A DNA stretch of 64,000 nt from Streptomyces sp. CB02980 (lineage in GTDB: Bacteria > Actinomycetota > Actinomycetes > Streptomycetales > Streptomycetaceae), in contig NZ_JACSCH020000028.1 in the NCBI RefSeq assembly GCF_014451325.2, positions 33,820-97,819 on the forward strand, in the 5' to 3' direction. Both the position numbers and the translations under genes were made by a program. The notes under the pieces are model-generated. The model was not told the DNA's origin and made no database searches. It saw nothing but the letters and a program-made list of their open reading frames with translations. Below, piece after piece: positions 56,038 to 64,000 of the stretch; the first letter of the stretch is position 1, and each line of letters begins with the position of its first letter.

Positions 56038-56729
56038 TTCCCCACCGGCGACAGGGACTCGGCGCCGGCGGCGTCCCGCGCCGTCGGCGAGGACTTGGCG
56101 TCATCGGCATCACGCGCCGTCGACCCGAGGACGTACATGCGGGCGAAGTCCACCACTTGCGTGGCCATGGTCTCCAGCCGGCGCTGGACATCCGGATCGG
56201 TGCACGCGCCGTCCGGCCCGAAGCCGGCCACCGCGGTGTTCACCACGACACCGAGCGGCGTGGGCCAGCCGCGCAGCGCGTGGGTCACGTCGCGGAGCGC
56301 GGCCAGGGTGGACACGCCGCCCTGCCAGCCCTGGGCGACGGCGAGGCCGGCGACGGCCCGCCCGCTGAAGTACGGGCGGGCGTCGTCGCGCAGCTCCTCG
56401 ACATGGTCGAGCGCGTTCTTCACGAGTCCCGAGATACTGCCGTGGTAGGCCGGGCTCGCCAGGACGAGGCCGTCCGCGGCGGCTATCTCGGACACCAGCC
56501 GGAGCGCCCGCGCCGAGCGGAGCCCCTCCCGTGGGTCGTAGAGCGGCATCACCAGCTCGGCGCCGCCGATGCACGTCACCTCCGCCCCTTGGCGCTCCGC
56601 TTCGGCCAGGACGACACGGAGCGCCCGTTCGGCCGTCGAGTCCGGCCGGGGCGAACCCCCGATTCCGACCACCCTCACGGTCTGCTGCACAGGGACTCGC
56701 CCCACTCTCTCTCGCCTGGATTCGGGCAT
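56034..56729 (-). CDS. NADPH-dependent FMN reductase family flavoprotein (1)
   Basis: 231 aa from ATG 18 nt after the exporter stop; a GTG about 13 codons in is an alternative. GIGGSPRPDSTAERAL (FMN phosphate site) and SPAYHGSISGLVKNALDH are diagnostic. The C-terminus has an Ala/Asp-rich tail (about 200-231). Second flavoprotein of this type in the operon. May feed FMNH2 to a monooxygenase outside the window or act on the product. Confidence 0.88.
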   Translation of the reverse strand: MPESRRERVGRVPVQQTVRVVGIGGSPRPDSTAERALRVVLAEAERQGAEVTCIGGAELVMPLYDPREGLRSARALRLVSEIAAADGLVLASPAYHGSISGLVKNALDHVEELRDDARPYFSGRAVAGLAVAQGWQGGVSTLAALRDVTHALRGWPTPLGVVVNTAVAGFGPDGACTDPDVQRRLETMATQVVDFARMYVLGSTARDADDAKSSPTARDAAGAESLSPVGK

Positions 56730-56747
56730 GTGCTCGGAACGCCCCGG

Positions 56748-58349
56748 TCAGGCGGTGGCCGTCTTCGGCGTCGGCGCCAGGGGCTCGCTCTGCGCGCTCT
56801 CGTGCAGATCGCGGCGGCGGATGAGGACGAAGGCGACGGCCGCGCCCACGGCGGCGATCACGGCGCAGACGACCATGACGTCGGCCAGGGACTCGACGAA
56901 GACGGAGCGGGCCGTCGTCGTCACCTCGTCCAGCACGGACGGGGCCACGGCGTCGGCGAGACCGGAGGTGCCGCCGGTGGCGACGTGCTGTCCGACGGCC
57001 TCGGCCTGTCCGGCCAGTTCCGTTCCCACGGCCGAGTCGACGAAGGCGTCGACCACCTTCTGGTGGAAGAGCGCGCCGAAGGCGGCGATACCGACGGCGA
57101 CGCCGACCTGCTGGAAGGTCTCCCCCATGCCCGAGGCCATGCCGGCCTTCTCGGGCCTCACCACGCCGATGGTGACCGCGGCGCGCGGCGGGTTGAAGAG
57201 GCCCATGCCGATGCCCGTGACGATCATGCTGGGCAGCATCGCCGTCCACCCGTCGCCGGGGCCGACGAGCACCATCAGGCCCATGCCGACCGCGATGAGG
57301 CCGATGGACAGGCCGATCAGCACGCCGGGTGCCACCTTGGCCAGCAGGCCGCCGGTGACCGCGGCGACGAGGAAGAGAGTGATCATCATCGGCATGAAGC
57401 GCAGTCCGGTCTCCCAGGGCGAGTACCCCAGAACGTTCTGTACGTAGGAGATCTGCAGGAAGACGGCGGCGAGGCTGGTCGCGTTGGACAGCAGGGTGGC
57501 CAGGCAGACTCCGGTGAAGGTGGGCGTGCGCATCAGGGAGAGGTCGAACATGGCGCGTTCGCCGCGCGCCCGCTCGATGACGACGAAGGCCACGAGCAGG
57601 ACGAGGCCGCCCGCGAACGCCCCGAGAATGGGAGCGCTGGTCCAGCCGGAGGACTCCGCCCGCAGGAATCCGAGCACGAGCAGGGTGAGGCCGAGGCCGA
57701 AGGTCAGGATGCCCGGCCAGTCGATGCCGTGCGCGGCCGGTTCCCGCGACTCCCTCAGACGCAGGGCGCCGACGATCAGGGCCACGACGCCGATGGGCAC
57801 GTTGATCAGGAAGATCCAGCGCCAGCTGAGCGCGTCGGTGAGGAATCCGCCGACCAGCGGCCCGAAGGCCAGGGCGAGTCCCGCGACACCGCCGAAGACG
57901 CCGAAGGCCTTGCCCCGGTCGGCGCCCCGGTACTCGTACCCGATCAGGGCCGGACCGACGGAGAACAGGACCGCGGCACCGACGCCCTGGACGCCGCGGG
58001 AGATGTTGAGCGCGAGGACGTCCTGCGCCAGACCGGCGGCGAGCGAGGAGAGGGTGAAGAGCACCAGGCCCGCGTTGAAGACCCGCTTGCGGCCCAGCCG
58101 GTCGGCGAGCGAGCCGCCGGTGAGGAGGAAGGCCGCGAGGGTCAGGGTGTAGGAGTCGATCACCCACTGCAGGTCGGAGAAGTCCGCCCCGAGCGAGGTC
58201 CGCAGGTCCTGCAGGGCGACGTTGACGACGGTCACGTCGAGCATCAGCATGAACATCGCGACGGAGGCCAGCGCCAAGGTCCATGATCGGGCGCGGCCGT
58301 CCGCCGGCCCGTTCTCCGCCTGGCTGTCGACGGCTGCTTCGGCTGACAT
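56748..58349 (-). CDS. MFS exporter, DHA2 (EmrB/QacA) 14-TM type
   Basis: 533 aa from the ATG behind AGGAGAAC; an in-frame GTG at 58427 overlapping the PKS stop would add 26 residues. About 14 membrane segments. Motif C and A features: FMLMLDVTVVNVALQ in helix 1, GGSLADRLGRKRVF in loop 2-3, and SRGVQGVGAAVLF. Drug/metabolite efflux by proton exchange. Directly after the megasynthase, so probably the export and self-resistance pump for its product. Confidence 0.92.
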   Translation of the reverse strand: MSAEAAVDSQAENGPADGRARSWTLALASVAMFMLMLDVTVVNVALQDLRTSLGADFSDLQWVIDSYTLTLAAFLLTGGSLADRLGRKRVFNAGLVLFTLSSLAAGLAQDVLALNISRGVQGVGAAVLFSVGPALIGYEYRGADRGKAFGVFGGVAGLALAFGPLVGGFLTDALSWRWIFLINVPIGVVALIVGALRLRESREPAAHGIDWPGILTFGLGLTLLVLGFLRAESSGWTSAPILGAFAGGLVLLVAFVVIERARGERAMFDLSLMRTPTFTGVCLATLLSNATSLAAVFLQISYVQNVLGYSPWETGLRFMPMMITLFLVAAVTGGLLAKVAPGVLIGLSIGLIAVGMGLMVLVGPGDGWTAMLPSMIVTGIGMGLFNPPRAAVTIGVVRPEKAGMASGMGETFQQVGVAVGIAAFGALFHQKVVDAFVDSAVGTELAGQAEAVGQHVATGGTSGLADAVAPSVLDEVTTTARSVFVESLADVMVVCAVIAAVGAAVAFVLIRRRDLHESAQSEPLAPTPKTATA

Positions 58350-58423
58350 CACGTTCTCCTCATTGCTCCGCGGCACCTCGGTGCCGCTGTTGTCGGTCTC
58401 TTGCGCTCGCGAACGCTTCGCGG

Positions 58424-61400
58424 TCACAGGGGCTCACGCGTGTGGCTCGGCGCGGGCCCGGGGCGCCATGTCCGGGTGCCCGGGTCGTACGCCGCCTTCT
58501 CCGCTCCCCGTACGCCGGTCACCCGGACGAGGGCGCGGCCGTCCGGTCCGGCCACGGCCAGGTGCTCCGTGCCGGAAGCGGATTCGTACCAGTGGCGCAG
58601 GACGAGCCCGTCCGGCCAGTCGGCCGCCAGCTCCAGGTCGTTGGCCGGGGTGTACAGGTCCACCGCGGCAAGCCCCGTGGGGACGATCACCGGTACGGCT
58701 CCGGGCCGCCTGCCGTCGAGTACGGAGGTACGCAGCAGGCAGTCGAGGGCGACGCTCGGCAGGAGGAAGCGGGAGAGCACGCCACCGCCCGGCGGGAGGG
58801 CGAGGCGGAGTTCCGCGGAACCGCCGTCGGAGGTCAGGCGCGGACTGCGCAACGCTCCGAACACTCCGCTCAACTCAACGGGTGTGCCCGGGAGTTCGTA
58901 GGTGTTGGGGGCTTCGTGGCCGCCGGACGGGGCGGGCGGGCACCAAGGACCGTCGGGGAGCACCCGGCCCAGGTGCACCACCATGCGGGAGTGCTCGCGC
59001 TCCGGCACGAGGCCGGCCGCGGGAGAGGTGATCCGTACGCGCACCCGGTCGCCGTCGCGGACGGCCGACACGCACAGGGTGCGCGGCCAGCGGTGTTCGG
59101 CGGCCCGGATGAACTGGGACAGGACGACATCGGTGATCCGCGTCGGGAACATGCCCGGGGCCAGCTCGGCCGCGGCCTCGGCCGCCATCTCCAGGATGAA
59201 GGTCCCGGGCACGGTCGGCCTGCCGTCGACCCGGTGCTCCAGGAGGTACGGGTGCGCGTCGAGGCCGACCTCGAACGTCCACCGCGCCGACGTGCCGTCG
59301 TCCTGGCGGGGGCCGGTCAGGAACGCCCGTCGCACGGTCGGTGCCGGGGTGCGGCGCCGCTCCGGCGCGGTCCTGGCCGCCTCTTCACAGGCCTCGCGGA
59401 AGCCGGGTGCCCGGCGCTGCAGGGTCGCCCAGTCCGCCTCGCCGATCCAGGTGGTCGCCAGTCCGTGGCTGCCTCGGCCGCGGAGTTCGGTGCGGAAGAA
59501 CTCCCGGCCCTGGACGTCGGTCATCTGGCCGATCTCTCCCTGCCGGGCCAGGAAGGCACCGCCCGGGGTGTCCGCCGACGCCATGCCCGATTCGACCCAC
59601 AGCCCGGAGGCCGGAGCGACCTCGTCCGCGCCCTCGGTCGCCCGCGCGTGCGCGGCGGCGAGCAGCAGGAACTCGTTGGCCGCGCCGTAGTCGGGCTCAC
59701 CGCGCAGTCCGGTGAACGCGGACACGGAGCCGACGCTGCACCACAGGGCGGGGCGCCGGTCCCCGAGGGCCACGCGCAGATGCGCGTATCCGCGGACCTT
59801 CACGTCCCGTACGGTCCGGAAGTCGGCGAGCTTCTTGCGGGTGATGCCCGCGGAGCGGGCCAGGCCGGCGCCGTGCACGAGCACGTCCACCCGGCCCTCC
59901 GCGGCCAGGATCTCGTCGATCACCGTGCGCACGGCGTCCTGGTCCAGGACGTCGCACTGCCGGTAGTGGACCCGTGCGGCACCGCAGGAGCGCTCCAGCT
60001 CCTGGAGCGTGCCCGCGCGTTCGAGTTCCTGGACGGCACGGTCGTAGCGGCGGCTGAGGGCCGCGGGGGTCTCGGACGGGTGGAGCGCCATCAGCTCCCG
60101 CAGGGCGTCGGCGCGCGGCAGCCGGGCCAGGGCCGAGTGGGACGGGTCGGGTGCGGGTCCCGTACCGAGCAGCCAGACGCTGCGCGGCGTACGGTCGGCC
60201 ACCATCTCGTGGACCAGGTGGGCGGTGAGTCCGCGGGCGCCGCCGGTGGCCACGATCACCGGGTCGTCCGGCAGACCGAGCGCCGTGTCGGCGGGCGGCG
60301 CGTCGACGGGCAGCAGCATCAGCTCGTGCCGCACACCACCGGAGTCGTACGCGACCGGGATGGAGCGGTGCGCGGCCGTCTCCTCGGCCAGCCGCGCCAG
60401 GGCGGCCCGCGCGTCGTCCCCGTCGACGACCAGCGCGAACACCAGACAGCCGGAAAGCTCCTGGGACAGGCTGCGGACGAGCCCGCCGAAGAGCCCCACG
60501 GCCGGGAGGGGCGTCGTGCCGTCGACGGCGTCGAGCGCGAGGACCGCGAGGCAGCCGCCGTCGTCGAGCGGGGCGGCGTTGTGCTTGGCCGCCAGGAAGG
60601 CCAGGTCGTGGAGGTCGAGGACGCGCTGCGGCACGTCCCAGCCGGACGCGGCGGCACGCGAGCCGGCGACGACGACGCGGATCTGGCCGAACGACCGGCC
60701 GTCCGTGGTGAGCAGCCGCTCCAGTTCCTCCGCCTCGTCGAGGCGCGTCACCGGGAACGGCAGGGCGGCGTCGCGTGGTGCGGTCCGGGGAGCGACGACG
60801 AGACAGTCCGCGGGTATGCCGGCGTCCCGCAGCGCGCCCGGCTCGTCGGTCAGCACGAGGCTTCCGGCGGGTATCGCCGCCACTCCGGGGCGGACGTCGC
60901 GGGCGGGGACGGGACGCAGCGCGAGCGCGTGCCGCGCGAGATGGCCGCTGAGGGAGTCGGCCGCTTCGGTCCGGTCCGGCGCGGTGACACCGGCCGCACG
61001 GGCGGGGGCGGGGGCCGCGGTGTCCCTCCCGGGAGCGTCGGCCTCCGTCTCGGGCGCGTCCGCCTCCCTCTCGGGCGTCTCGGCCCATCCCTGCGGTGTC
61101 ACCACGATCGCGGGGGTGTGGTCGTCCTCCCGCGGCCGGACGACCGTCCGCTCCCGAGAACCGTGCAGGGCGTGCAGGATCGCCACGGCCCCCTCGGCGC
61201 CACGGTAGTTGCGTTCCCGTACCCGCTCGGCGTCCCGGGCCTCGACGGCGCCCGGGGTGTTCCCCCTCGCGAGCTCCACGCGGCCGAGGACGGTCATGCC
61301 GTGTTCCCTGGCGACGCTCTGTCGGGTCAGGACGAAACCGACGGCGGCCTCCGCGTTCTCCTTGCTTCCGTGGGTGGGGACATGGTCGGTCGTGGCGTTG

Positions 61401-63880
61401 ACCCCGATGACCACGGCCAGGTCCATCTCGCCGTCGCGCAGATAGCGGATGGCGGTGGCCACGGCCGAGTTGGTGGAGTCGCGGCCCGCGTCGAGCGTCA
61501 TGTTCGGGCCGTGCAGGTCCAGCCGTTGCACCACCCGGGCCGCGATGACGTTGGGCATCAGGCCCGGATACGCGTCCTCGTTGACCGGGCGGGACAGGGC
61601 GCGGATCGCGTCGTCCAGCGTCCGGGGCGGTATGCCGGCGGGTCCGGCCAGCCTGTCGAGCAGGTCGTCGCGGTAGCAGCGCAGGTCCGCGCCGAGTGCG
61701 GCCCTGGTGGGCCCGGTGTGGCCGACGAGCACGCCCGTACGCGCGGCCAGTGCCTCGTTCTCCGCCCAGTCCCCGGCGAGGAGGTCGGCGCAGCGCACGG
61801 CCATGAGCTGGCTGCGGTCCATGGCCGCGATCGCCGAGGGGGCCAGGCGGAGTTCCACGGGAGAGGGCAGCGGGTAGGCGTCGCCGAAGGACGCCGGCCA
61901 GTCGGCGGCTTCTCCCGAGACCCAGCGCGCGACGCGCCGTTCGTCCGGGTCGCCGGGGAGGTGCGTGCCCTCGGCGACCACGACGATCGGGTCCTCCTCG
62001 GCGGATGCCGGCGGTGCGGCGGCGGCACGGGTGGCTGCCGGGGGCCTGTCCGTGAGGACGAGATGGCCGTTCGTGCCGCCGAAGCCCATGGCCGACACCC
62101 CGACGGTGCGCGGGCGCCCGGCCTCCGCGACCCACGGCACGTCGTCGACCGGGACGTGCACGGCCGTCGTCACGCCCTCGGGCAGCTCACCGAACTGCCG
62201 CTGAGCCGGAATGACTTCGTGCCGCATGGCAAGCAGCGCGTGGATCGCGGAGACCGCTCCCGCCGCCCAGCCGGCATGCCCGACGAGCGACTTGTTGGAG
62301 GTCATGGTCCATGTCTTGGCCGGGCCCGCGCTCTGGGTGAGCGCGCTCATCTCGGTACGGTCACCGGTCGGCGTACCGGTGGCGTGCGCGACGATCCAGT
62401 CCACGTCCTCGGCCGTGACGCCGGCGGAGCGCCAGGCCCGGTCGAGGGCGATCTTCTGGCCTGCGGCGTTGGGGGCGTAGATCGCCTTGCCCCGCCCGTC
62501 GGACGATCCGCCGAAGCCGGCGACGAAGCCGAGGACGGGGTCGCCGTCGGCGATCGCCCTGGCGTAGGTCTTCAGGACGAGCATCGCGGCGCCGTCGCTG
62601 AACAGCACGCCGTCGGCGTCCCGGTCCAGGGACCGGACCCGGCCGGACCGGGACAGGCCGCGGAGCTTGGAGAACAGCACGAGGTTCTGGGCGCTCAGCG
62701 CGAAGGCCCCGCCGCACAGGGCCACGTCCGTCTCGCCCGCGCGCAGCGCCCGGACACCCAGGTCGACCGTGTAGAGGGAGGAGGAGCAGGCGGTGTCCAC
62801 CACGACGATCTCGGCGGATTCGGGGAGGTCGTGCGCGGCCATGCGGGCGATCCGGTACGGCAGCACGTCCTCCGGGGACGCGGACGCCAGCGGGTAGAGC
62901 CTGTCGAAGCCGTCGGGCAGCTTCTCCCCCGCTTCGGCGAGGATCTCCCGCACCCCGGCCGAGACCAGGCTGTGCTCCAGGTGGTGGCTGCCGTCGGGGG
63001 TGAGGCCGACCGCGAACAGCTGCCGGTCGCCCGGCCGGACGGTGACCTTCTCGGTGGCGCCGAGGAGCGAGTGCCGGAGCCACAGCGCCGTGTACTCCTC
63101 GCTGTCGAAGGCTCCTGACTCCAGTTCGTCCCGCAGCCGCGGGTGCGGTTCGAATCCGGTCATGAAGCCGGACACGCGCGCGTAGGTCTTGTCCTCGGCG
63201 GTGGTGTCCGCCGACCAGACGGAGTCCAGGTCCAGCCGGTCCCCGGGTTCGCCGAACACCGGCTCGCCGCTCTTCAGCAGCTCCCAGAACCGCTCGGGCG
63301 AGCCGGCTCCCGGCAGGGCGAGGCCCATACCCACCACGACGACCGCGTCATCGGCGGGCGAGGCATCGGCGGGTGGCCCGCTGACGACCAGCGTCCTGCC
63401 GTCGACGGACGACGCGTCGTCGGACAGCAGGAACCCGACGAGTTGCGCGACGCCCTCCGCCGCCGGCATCTCCGCGTCCTCCCGCACGACCACGGCGTTG
63501 ACGCGGATGCCGTCCCGCGTCCCGGCACCGGGATCGCGTACGAGGTCGGTCACCGCCTCCGGCGCGGGCGGGGCCGTGACCGCGTGCACGATCGCGCCGT
63601 GCCCGCGCGGGGCGAGGAGGTCGAAGGCCGCGGCCGTCGCCGTCCGGGCGTCCTGCGGTCCTCCGTCCCCGGCCACGACGTTCACGAGCGCGTCGATGCG
63701 GCCGGGGCCGCCGGAGCGGCCGTCGGCCGGGCCGAGCGCGGCCCGTATCCGGGGCTCGTCGTACCCGTCGCAGGTGACGACGTGCGCGCCGAGCTGGGTG
63801 AGGCGCCGCGTCACGGAGGTGCCGAGCGGCCGGCCGGCACCGGCCACCAGGACGGTGCGGCCGGAGAGATCGTGGGACAT
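58424..63880 (-). CDS. Iterative PKS/PUFA-synthase-like megasynthase: SDR(dead)-KS-KS(dead)-KR-DH
   Basis: 1818 aa, ATG behind GGGAG. Domains: residues 1-168 SDR-like (VAGAGRPLG at 12-20) without Tyr-x3-Lys; KS about 177-612 with Cys365 (DTACSSS), His499 (HATGTPTGD) and His535; a second shortened KS-like domain about 630-905 in which the Cys position reads DAGRDST and the His residues are lost; KR about 1010-1490 with ATGGARGLT (1211-1219), Lys1361, Tyr1398, Asn1402; DH about 1530-1800 with His1549 (HRVDGRPTVP) and Asp1713. No AT, ER or ACP. Needs partners encoded upstream. Confidence 0.9.
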   Translation of the reverse strand: MSHDLSGRTVLVAGAGRPLGTSVTRRLTQLGAHVVTCDGYDEPRIRAALGPADGRSGGPGRIDALVNVVAGDGGPQDARTATAAAFDLLAPRGHGAIVHAVTAPPAPEAVTDLVRDPGAGTRDGIRVNAVVVREDAEMPAAEGVAQLVGFLLSDDASSVDGRTLVVSGPPADASPADDAVVVVGMGLALPGAGSPERFWELLKSGEPVFGEPGDRLDLDSVWSADTTAEDKTYARVSGFMTGFEPHPRLRDELESGAFDSEEYTALWLRHSLLGATEKVTVRPGDRQLFAVGLTPDGSHHLEHSLVSAGVREILAEAGEKLPDGFDRLYPLASASPEDVLPYRIARMAAHDLPESAEIVVVDTACSSSLYTVDLGVRALRAGETDVALCGGAFALSAQNLVLFSKLRGLSRSGRVRSLDRDADGVLFSDGAAMLVLKTYARAIADGDPVLGFVAGFGGSSDGRGKAIYAPNAAGQKIALDRAWRSAGVTAEDVDWIVAHATGTPTGDRTEMSALTQSAGPAKTWTMTSNKSLVGHAGWAAGAVSAIHALLAMRHEVIPAQRQFGELPEGVTTAVHVPVDDVPWVAEAGRPRTVGVSAMGFGGTNGHLVLTDRPPAATRAAAAPPASAEEDPIVVVAEGTHLPGDPDERRVARWVSGEAADWPASFGDAYPLPSPVELRLAPSAIAAMDRSQLMAVRCADLLAGDWAENEALAARTGVLVGHTGPTRAALGADLRCYRDDLLDRLAGPAGIPPRTLDDAIRALSRPVNEDAYPGLMPNVIAARVVQRLDLHGPNMTLDAGRDSTNSAVATAIRYLRDGEMDLAVVIGVNATTDHVPTHGSKENAEAAVGFVLTRQSVAREHGMTVLGRVELARGNTPGAVEARDAERVRERNYRGAEGAVAILHALHGSRERTVVRPREDDHTPAIVVTPQGWAETPEREADAPETEADAPGRDTAAPAPARAAGVTAPDRTEAADSLSGHLARHALALRPVPARDVRPGVAAIPAGSLVLTDEPGALRDAGIPADCLVVAPRTAPRDAALPFPVTRLDEAEELERLLTTDGRSFGQIRVVVAGSRAAASGWDVPQRVLDLHDLAFLAAKHNAAPLDDGGCLAVLALDAVDGTTPLPAVGLFGGLVRSLSQELSGCLVFALVVDGDDARAALARLAEETAAHRSIPVAYDSGGVRHELMLLPVDAPPADTALGLPDDPVIVATGGARGLTAHLVHEMVADRTPRSVWLLGTGPAPDPSHSALARLPRADALRELMALHPSETPAALSRRYDRAVQELERAGTLQELERSCGAARVHYRQCDVLDQDAVRTVIDEILAAEGRVDVLVHGAGLARSAGITRKKLADFRTVRDVKVRGYAHLRVALGDRRPALWCSVGSVSAFTGLRGEPDYGAANEFLLLAAAHARATEGADEVAPASGLWVESGMASADTPGGAFLARQGEIGQMTDVQGREFFRTELRGRGSHGLATTWIGEADWATLQRRAPGFREACEEAARTAPERRRTPAPTVRRAFLTGPRQDDGTSARWTFEVGLDAHPYLLEHRVDGRPTVPGTFILEMAAEAAAELAPGMFPTRITDVVLSQFIRAAEHRWPRTLCVSAVRDGDRVRVRITSPAAGLVPEREHSRMVVHLGRVLPDGPWCPPAPSGGHEAPNTYELPGTPVELSGVFGALRSPRLTSDGGSAELRLALPPGGGVLSRFLLPSVALDCLLRTSVLDGRRPGAVPVIVPTGLAAVDLYTPANDLELAADWPDGLVLRHWYESASGTEHLAVAGPDGRALVRVTGVRGAEKAAYDPGTRTWRPGPAPSHTREPL

Positions 63881-63900
63881 GCTGGCTCCCGATTCGTAGA

Positions 63901-64000
63901 TCAGCGCGCGGACGGCCGTACGGCGGTGATGAGGTCGGCCAGGTCGGCCAGGGTCGGCTGGGCGACGAAACGGCCGTCCACGGCCGACTCCCCCAGACCG
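63901..64000 (-). CDS. C-terminal end of an upstream gene, probably an acyl-carrier-protein domain (partial)
   Basis: Only 32 codons are inside the window before the TGA. The sequence ends QPTLADLADLITAVRPSAR, the look of the last helix of a phosphopantetheine carrier domain in PKS proteins. It stops 20 nt before the megasynthase start, so it is likely the preceding synthase of the same operon, possibly supplying the AT and ACP missing from the visible protein. Confidence 0.55.
   Translation of the reverse strand, partial: GLGESAVDGRFVAQPTLADLADLITAVRPSAR

Noticed and set aside
58283..63118. 1611-codon plus-strand open frame opposite the megasynthase
   Set aside because: Antisense shadow of a GC-rich gene: no recognisable domain, and the opposite strand carries clear KS, KR and DH motifs.

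Overview
The window looks like chromosomal DNA of a Streptomyces or a close actinobacterial relative. It is very GC-rich, many genes start with GTG or TTG, 4-nt start/stop overlaps are common, TTA codons are nearly absent, and the families present (RsbU/SpoIIE-type PAS-GAF phosphatase, SCO6745-type protein, Tat-exported lyase) are typical of that genus. I found no rRNA, tRNA, CRISPR array, transposase or phage gene.

Layout. (1) 1-7936, minus strand: a catabolic operon of eight genes, with the first-listed one cut by the window edge. It encodes an aldehyde dehydrogenase, a two-domain extradiol-dioxygenase-like VOC protein, an aspartate-dehydrogenase-like enzyme, an alpha/beta hydrolase, a cupin, two SDRs and a ThDP enzyme. 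A divergent MFS transporter and a MarR regulator follow (8229-10288). (2) 10470-15227: a divergent lipid/glycerol module (YegS/Rv2252-type lipid kinase and AGPS-like FAD oxidase on the minus strand; TetR and GlpD on the plus strand). (3) 15401-17494: a PAS-GAF-PP2C phosphatase. (4) 17529-22140: a DeoR/LacI-type chimeric regulator facing a secreted PL8 hyaluronate/chondroitin-type lyase and a second secreted polysaccharide lyase. (5) 22672-50480: a 20-gene plus-strand exopolysaccharide cluster. It has an initiating phosphoglycosyltransferase, a GDP-mannose/UDP-glucose dehydrogenase, two Wzz-like proteins, an Asn-synthase-type amidotransferase, a fused dehydrogenase, a heparinase II/III protein, a beta-helix lipoprotein, a polymerase, three glycosyltransferases, a flippase, pyruvyl transferase, and a branched/amino-sugar cassette. 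(6) 50520-54515: a PAP2 phosphatase, a secreted hydrolase, a secreted S1 protease and a SCO6745-family protein. (7) 54613-64000, minus strand: the end of a polyketide/fatty-acid-like biosynthetic operon (ACP tail, unusual SDR-KS-KS-KR-DH megasynthase, DHA2-type exporter, two FMN reductases, type II thioesterase). It continues beyond the right edge.

How the parts may work together. The EPS cluster is a Wzx/Wzy-like system. It probably makes a polymer containing uronic acid or uronamide residues, with C-methylated or deacetylated branch sugars and pyruvyl ketals. The lyase locus beside it could remodel or recycle such a polymer. In-frame TTA codons in the first two EPS genes, the heparinase gene and the last PKS-operon gene suggest bldA-type developmental control. 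The best candidates for something undescribed are the polyuronate-like EPS system with its nucleotidyltransferase/C-methyltransferase/PIG-L/epimerase/DUF4910 cassette, and the megasynthase at the right edge. Functions are read from motifs and remembered families only; no database search was possible.
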